Below are positions 6,224 to 7,921 of a stretch of DNA of 7,921 nucleotides, piece after piece. Source of the stretch: Flavobacteriaceae bacterium (lineage in GTDB: Bacteria > Bacteroidota > Bacteroidia > Flavobacteriales > Flavobacteriaceae); contig DAOVTF010000079.1 in the NCBI GenBank assembly GCA_030633225.1, forward strand, positions 1 through 7,921. The letters run 5' to 3'. A program made the position numbers and the translations under genes. The notes under the pieces are model-generated. The model ran no database searches, was not told the origin of the DNA, and saw only the letters and a program-made list of their open reading frames with translations. Numbering within the stretch: the stretch's first letter is position 1; each line of letters starts with the position of its first letter.

Positions 6224-6245
6224 TTAATCGTATATTTGCGATGAA
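6224..6245 (+). promoter_or_regulatory. ArsR operator wrapped around the -7 element of the ars-like operon
   Basis: The half-sites TTAATCG (6224-6230) and CGATGAA (6239-6245) are inverted repeats matching at six of seven positions. The 8 bases between them are TATATTTG, a perfect TAnnTTTG -7 element. A dimeric repressor bound here would directly block transcription of arsR, 15 bases upstream of its ATG. ATCG-N8-CGAT-like dyads before ArsR genes fit the usual autorepression model; binding is inferred. Confidence 0.65.
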
Positions 6246-6259
6246 CAATTAATATATTT

Positions 6260-6592
6260 ATGAAAAGATCAAGTCAAACATTTGATTATTCTCAAGAAAC
6301 TATAGATCTAGCTAAGTTCGCTAAGGCCCTAAGTCACCCCGCACGTATTATTATTTTAAAGCATTTAAGTAATCAAAGTTGTTGCTTTACTGGTGACTTG
6401 TTGGAAGTTTTACCCCTAGCACAATCTACTATATCACAACATTTAAAGGAACTGAAAGAAGCTGGATTAATTGAGGGAGAAGTAAATCCTCCTAAAGTAA
6501 AATACTGTATTCACCAAGAAAATTGGAAAAAAGCACAAAAAGAGTTTCAAACCCTCTTTAAAGAAGATTTTAGAAAAATTAAATGCTGTTAG
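6260..6592 (+). CDS. arsR: ArsR-family metalloregulator (arsenite/metal-responsive repressor)
   Basis: A 110-residue winged-helix repressor of the ArsR/SmtB family. [17 protein letters not shown] (20-36) is the family's opening helix, and [20 protein letters not shown] (53-72) is the recognition helix-turn-helix. C41-C42 in [10 protein letters not shown] sit at the start of the helix that carries the thiol ligands in As(III)/Sb(III)-sensing ArsR proteins; C83 and a terminal C109-C110 pair are further possible ligands. It should release its operator when As(III) or a similar soft metal binds. It heads a three-gene unit, with the acetyltransferase starting 4 bases after its stop, and a dyad overlapping its -7 element suggests autoregulation. 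The inducer is inferred from the Cys pattern and neighbours. Confidence 0.9.
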   Translation: MKRSSQTFDYSQETIDLAKFAKALSHPARIIILKHLSNQSCCFTGDLLEVLPLAQSTISQHLKELKEAGLIEGEVNPPKVKYCIHQENWKKAQKEFQTLFKEDFRKIKCC

Positions 6593-6596
6593 AATT

Positions 6597-7097
6597 ATGC
6601 AACCTGAAATTGTAATAACCGAAATGTTGCCAGAGCATTGGGATGAGGTTTCTAAAATATTTAAAGAAGGGATAGATACTGGATTAGCTTCTTTAGAGTT
6701 GGAAATACCAAATTGGGAATATTGGAATAGTCATCATTTAAAAGACTGTAGGTATGTGGCTTTTTTGCAAGATGAAATCATAGGTTGGGTAGCACTTTCA
6801 CCAGTTTCTAGTAGGAAAGCTTATAGGGGAGTTGCTGAAGTGAGTATTTATATTGCCAACTTAGATAAAAGTAAAAATATAGGTTCTCATTTAATGGAAA
6901 AAATTATTTTAGAAAGTGAGAGATTAAACATTTGGACATTACAAGCGGTGGTTTTCCCTGAGAATATTTCAAGTATTAAAATTCATGAAAAGTTTGGTTT
7001 TAGACAAGTTGGTTATCGGGAAAGAATAAGTAAAAATAGAGGGAAATGGCAAGATACTATCTTAATGGAGAGAAGGAGTAAGGTAGTTGGTGTTTAA
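6597..7097 (+). CDS. GNAT acetyltransferase, phosphinothricin/ArsN1-like
   Basis: A 166-residue acetyl-CoA-dependent N-acetyltransferase. Recognisable PAT/ArsN1 blocks are EGIDTGLASLE (24-34), GWVALSPVSSRKAYRGVAE (63-81), VSIYIA (82-87) and the C-terminal FPENISSIKIHEKFGFRQVG (120-139) ending in a WQDTILMERRS segment. ArsN1 enzymes acetylate arsinothricin, an arsenic-containing phosphinothricin analogue, while relatives act on phosphinothricin or methionine sulfoximine; location in an ArsR operon favours an arsenic-linked substrate. The acetyl-CoA loop reads KSKNIGSHL (91-99), with Lys at the usual Arg/Gln and Asn where the first glycine of R/QxxGxG/A is normal. Four bases separate it from arsR, so it is co-transcribed. 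The substrate is unproven. Confidence 0.85.
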   Translation: MQPEIVITEMLPEHWDEVSKIFKEGIDTGLASLELEIPNWEYWNSHHLKDCRYVAFLQDEIIGWVALSPVSSRKAYRGVAEVSIYIANLDKSKNIGSHLMEKIILESERLNIWTLQAVVFPENISSIKIHEKFGFRQVGYRERISKNRGKWQDTILMERRSKVVGV

Positions 7098-7153
7098 AAA
7101 TACAATAGAACGAATTAACAATAGAAATTAACCTAAAAATAAAAACATAAATT

Positions 7154-7666
7154 ATGAAACTCAATACATTTATCAAAACATTAGAAAGTAACCCAAACAT
7201 AGAATTATTATTTGAATATGCCCCAGGTAAATTTGCAGGAGCTAATTATCACCTGACAGAAGTTAAAAATGTAAAATTTGACACAACAGATTGTGGTGGT
7301 AAAACTAATTATTGGGAAGAAACTCATTTTCAAATCTGGGAAAGTCCAAATGAAATTGGTAAAATGGAATTTATGAAAACCGATAAAATTCTTTCTATTT
7401 TAAAAAAAGTTGATGGAATAAAATCATTGTTGCTTGATACCGAATTAAAAATTGAATATGGCAATGAAAATTTCCCAACTTCAGTAATGCCAATTGAAGA
7501 TATTCAAATTGATGAGGACAAATTAATTGTAAGCCTGTTCTCTGAAGCAACAAAGTGTAAGGCAAATGATGTTTGTGGTATTACCGTTGAAGCAGAGGAA
7601 ACAAGTTGTTTTGAAACTGCTATATGCTGTTATAATGAAATTGTTTTTAATAGTTTGAATTCGTAA
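7154..7666 (+). CDS. DUF6428-like Cys-rich protein of ars operons
   Basis: A 170-residue soluble protein with no signal peptide. The N-terminal part has YHLTEVKNVKFDTTDCGGKT (32-51), resembling the HVTE...DCGG block that I recall from the DUF6428 family, and ETHFQIWES (56-64). The C-terminal part is Cys-rich: C135 and C141 in TKCKANDVCGI, then C152 and an adjacent C158-C159 pair. Together with C47 this gives six cysteines, suitable for binding As(III) or another soft metal, though no function is established for the family. Members occur beside arsR and arsenate reductase genes in Bacteroidota. It lies 56 bases after the acetyltransferase with no promoter motif or terminator between, so it is probably the third gene of the unit. 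The family assignment is from memory of motifs. Confidence 0.7.
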   Translation: MKLNTFIKTLESNPNIELLFEYAPGKFAGANYHLTEVKNVKFDTTDCGGKTNYWEETHFQIWESPNEIGKMEFMKTDKILSILKKVDGIKSLLLDTELKIEYGNENFPTSVMPIEDIQIDEDKLIVSLFSEATKCKANDVCGITVEAEETSCFETAICCYNEIVFNSLNS

Positions 7667-7706
7667 TCCAAGATGTAAAACTTTCAAAGTGTTGAAAATA
7701 ATATTG

Positions 7707-7721
7707 TACTTTTATAAAGTA
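7707..7721. promoter_or_regulatory. Dyad TACTTT-TAT-AAAGTA with near-consensus -7 element
   Basis: TACTTTTA (7707-7714) differs from TAnnTTTG only at the last base and lies 39 bases before the ATG at 7753. The same bases form a perfect 6-bp dyad with a 3-base centre. It may be the promoter of the PLP-enzyme gene, but no -33 TTG is at the right spacing and the sequence is very AT-rich. No clear terminator follows the DUF6428-like gene. Confidence 0.3.
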
Positions 7722-7752
7722 AACATATTGAAAAACTATTCATATCTATTCT

Positions 7753-7921
7753 ATGAAAATTGATAAGAAATTTAAATCACTTCCATTAACTAAAACGAAC
7801 CCAAATACTTTAGAATCATTATTTGGAACTGCCGATGTTATTCCTATGTGGGTGGCAGATATGGAATTTGAAATTGCAAAACCAATTCAAGAAGCTTTAA
7901 TTAATAGAATTTCTAATTCAG
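7753..7921 (+). CDS. MalY/PatB-type aminotransferase (cystathionine beta-lyase), 5' part only
   Basis: The first 56 codons of a gene that continues past the right edge. The translation contains SLFGTADVIPMWVADMEF (22-39), the PMWVADMDF signature at the N terminus of MalY/PatB fold-type I PLP enzymes, followed by PIQEALINRI. Full-length members have about 390 residues and cleave C-S bonds of cystathionine or cysteine, releasing pyruvate, ammonia and a thiol. The PLP lysine lies outside the window, so activity cannot be checked. It is 86 bases downstream of the DUF6428-like gene on the same strand; membership of the ars-like operon is possible but not supported, as a separate promoter candidate precedes it. 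Confidence 0.88.
   Translation, partial: MKIDKKFKSLPLTKTNPNTLESLFGTADVIPMWVADMEFEIAKPIQEALINRISNS

Noticed and set aside
6241..6252. ATG-AAC-AAT-TAA mini-frame before arsR as a leader peptide
   Set aside because: Three codons with no Cys or regulatory codons; it overlaps the operator half-site and likely arises by chance.
1..7921. Mobile element, CRISPR array, tRNA or rRNA
   Set aside because: No transposase or integrase reading frame, no regularly spaced repeats, no cloverleaf or rRNA-like stretch was seen; base composition looks even across the window.

Overview
The window is AT-rich DNA from a member of the Bacteroidota, most likely a marine or soil flavobacterium. The evidence is the AT-biased codon use, the near absence of Shine-Dalgarno sequences, the repeated Bacteroidota-type -7 promoter element (TAnnTTTG) ahead of most transcription units, and the protein families present: LytS/LytTR two-component pair, S9B dipeptidyl-peptidase, Crp-like regulator with degenerate effector site, ArsR with a Cys-Cys pair, and a DUF6428-like protein. 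No RNA genes, insertion sequences or CRISPR arrays were seen.

Layout. Bases 1-1305 (minus strand) hold a LytS-type membrane histidine kinase followed without a gap by its response regulator, which runs off the left edge. Bases 1306-1513 are a divergent intergenic region. A very short orphan MotA/TolQ/ExbB-like membrane protein (1514-1864) and a 78-residue conserved hypothetical with a TTG start (1934-2170) follow, each ending at a strong hairpin of nearly the same sequence. A periplasmic prolyl peptidase of the DPP-IV family (2350-4473) overlaps a small, extremely Cys-rich GDCCVxC-type protein (4448-4699). On the other strand lie an acyl-ACP thioesterase (4704-5456) and a Crp/Fnr-family regulator (5524-6105), each with its own -7 element; a perfect dyad sits at the thioesterase promoter. 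From 6260 rightward there is a compact arsenic-responsive-looking unit: ArsR repressor, ArsN1/PAT-like acetyltransferase, DUF6428-like Cys-rich protein. The right edge cuts a MalY/PatB-type PLP enzyme after 56 codons.

How the genes fit together. The ArsR operator candidate wraps the -7 element of its own operon, the classic autorepression arrangement. The operon has an acetyltransferase and a Cys-rich accessory protein, but no arsenate reductase or efflux pump is visible, so it looks like a reduced or organoarsenical-directed version of an ars cluster. The GDCCVxC protein is another thiol-rich, probably metal-linked protein only about 1.6 kb away. The strongest leads for new biology are this pump-less ars unit, the Cys-rich small proteins, the orphan mini-ExbB protein, and the Crp-thioesterase pair with its palindrome. 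All functional statements rest on motif recognition by eye; no database search was run.
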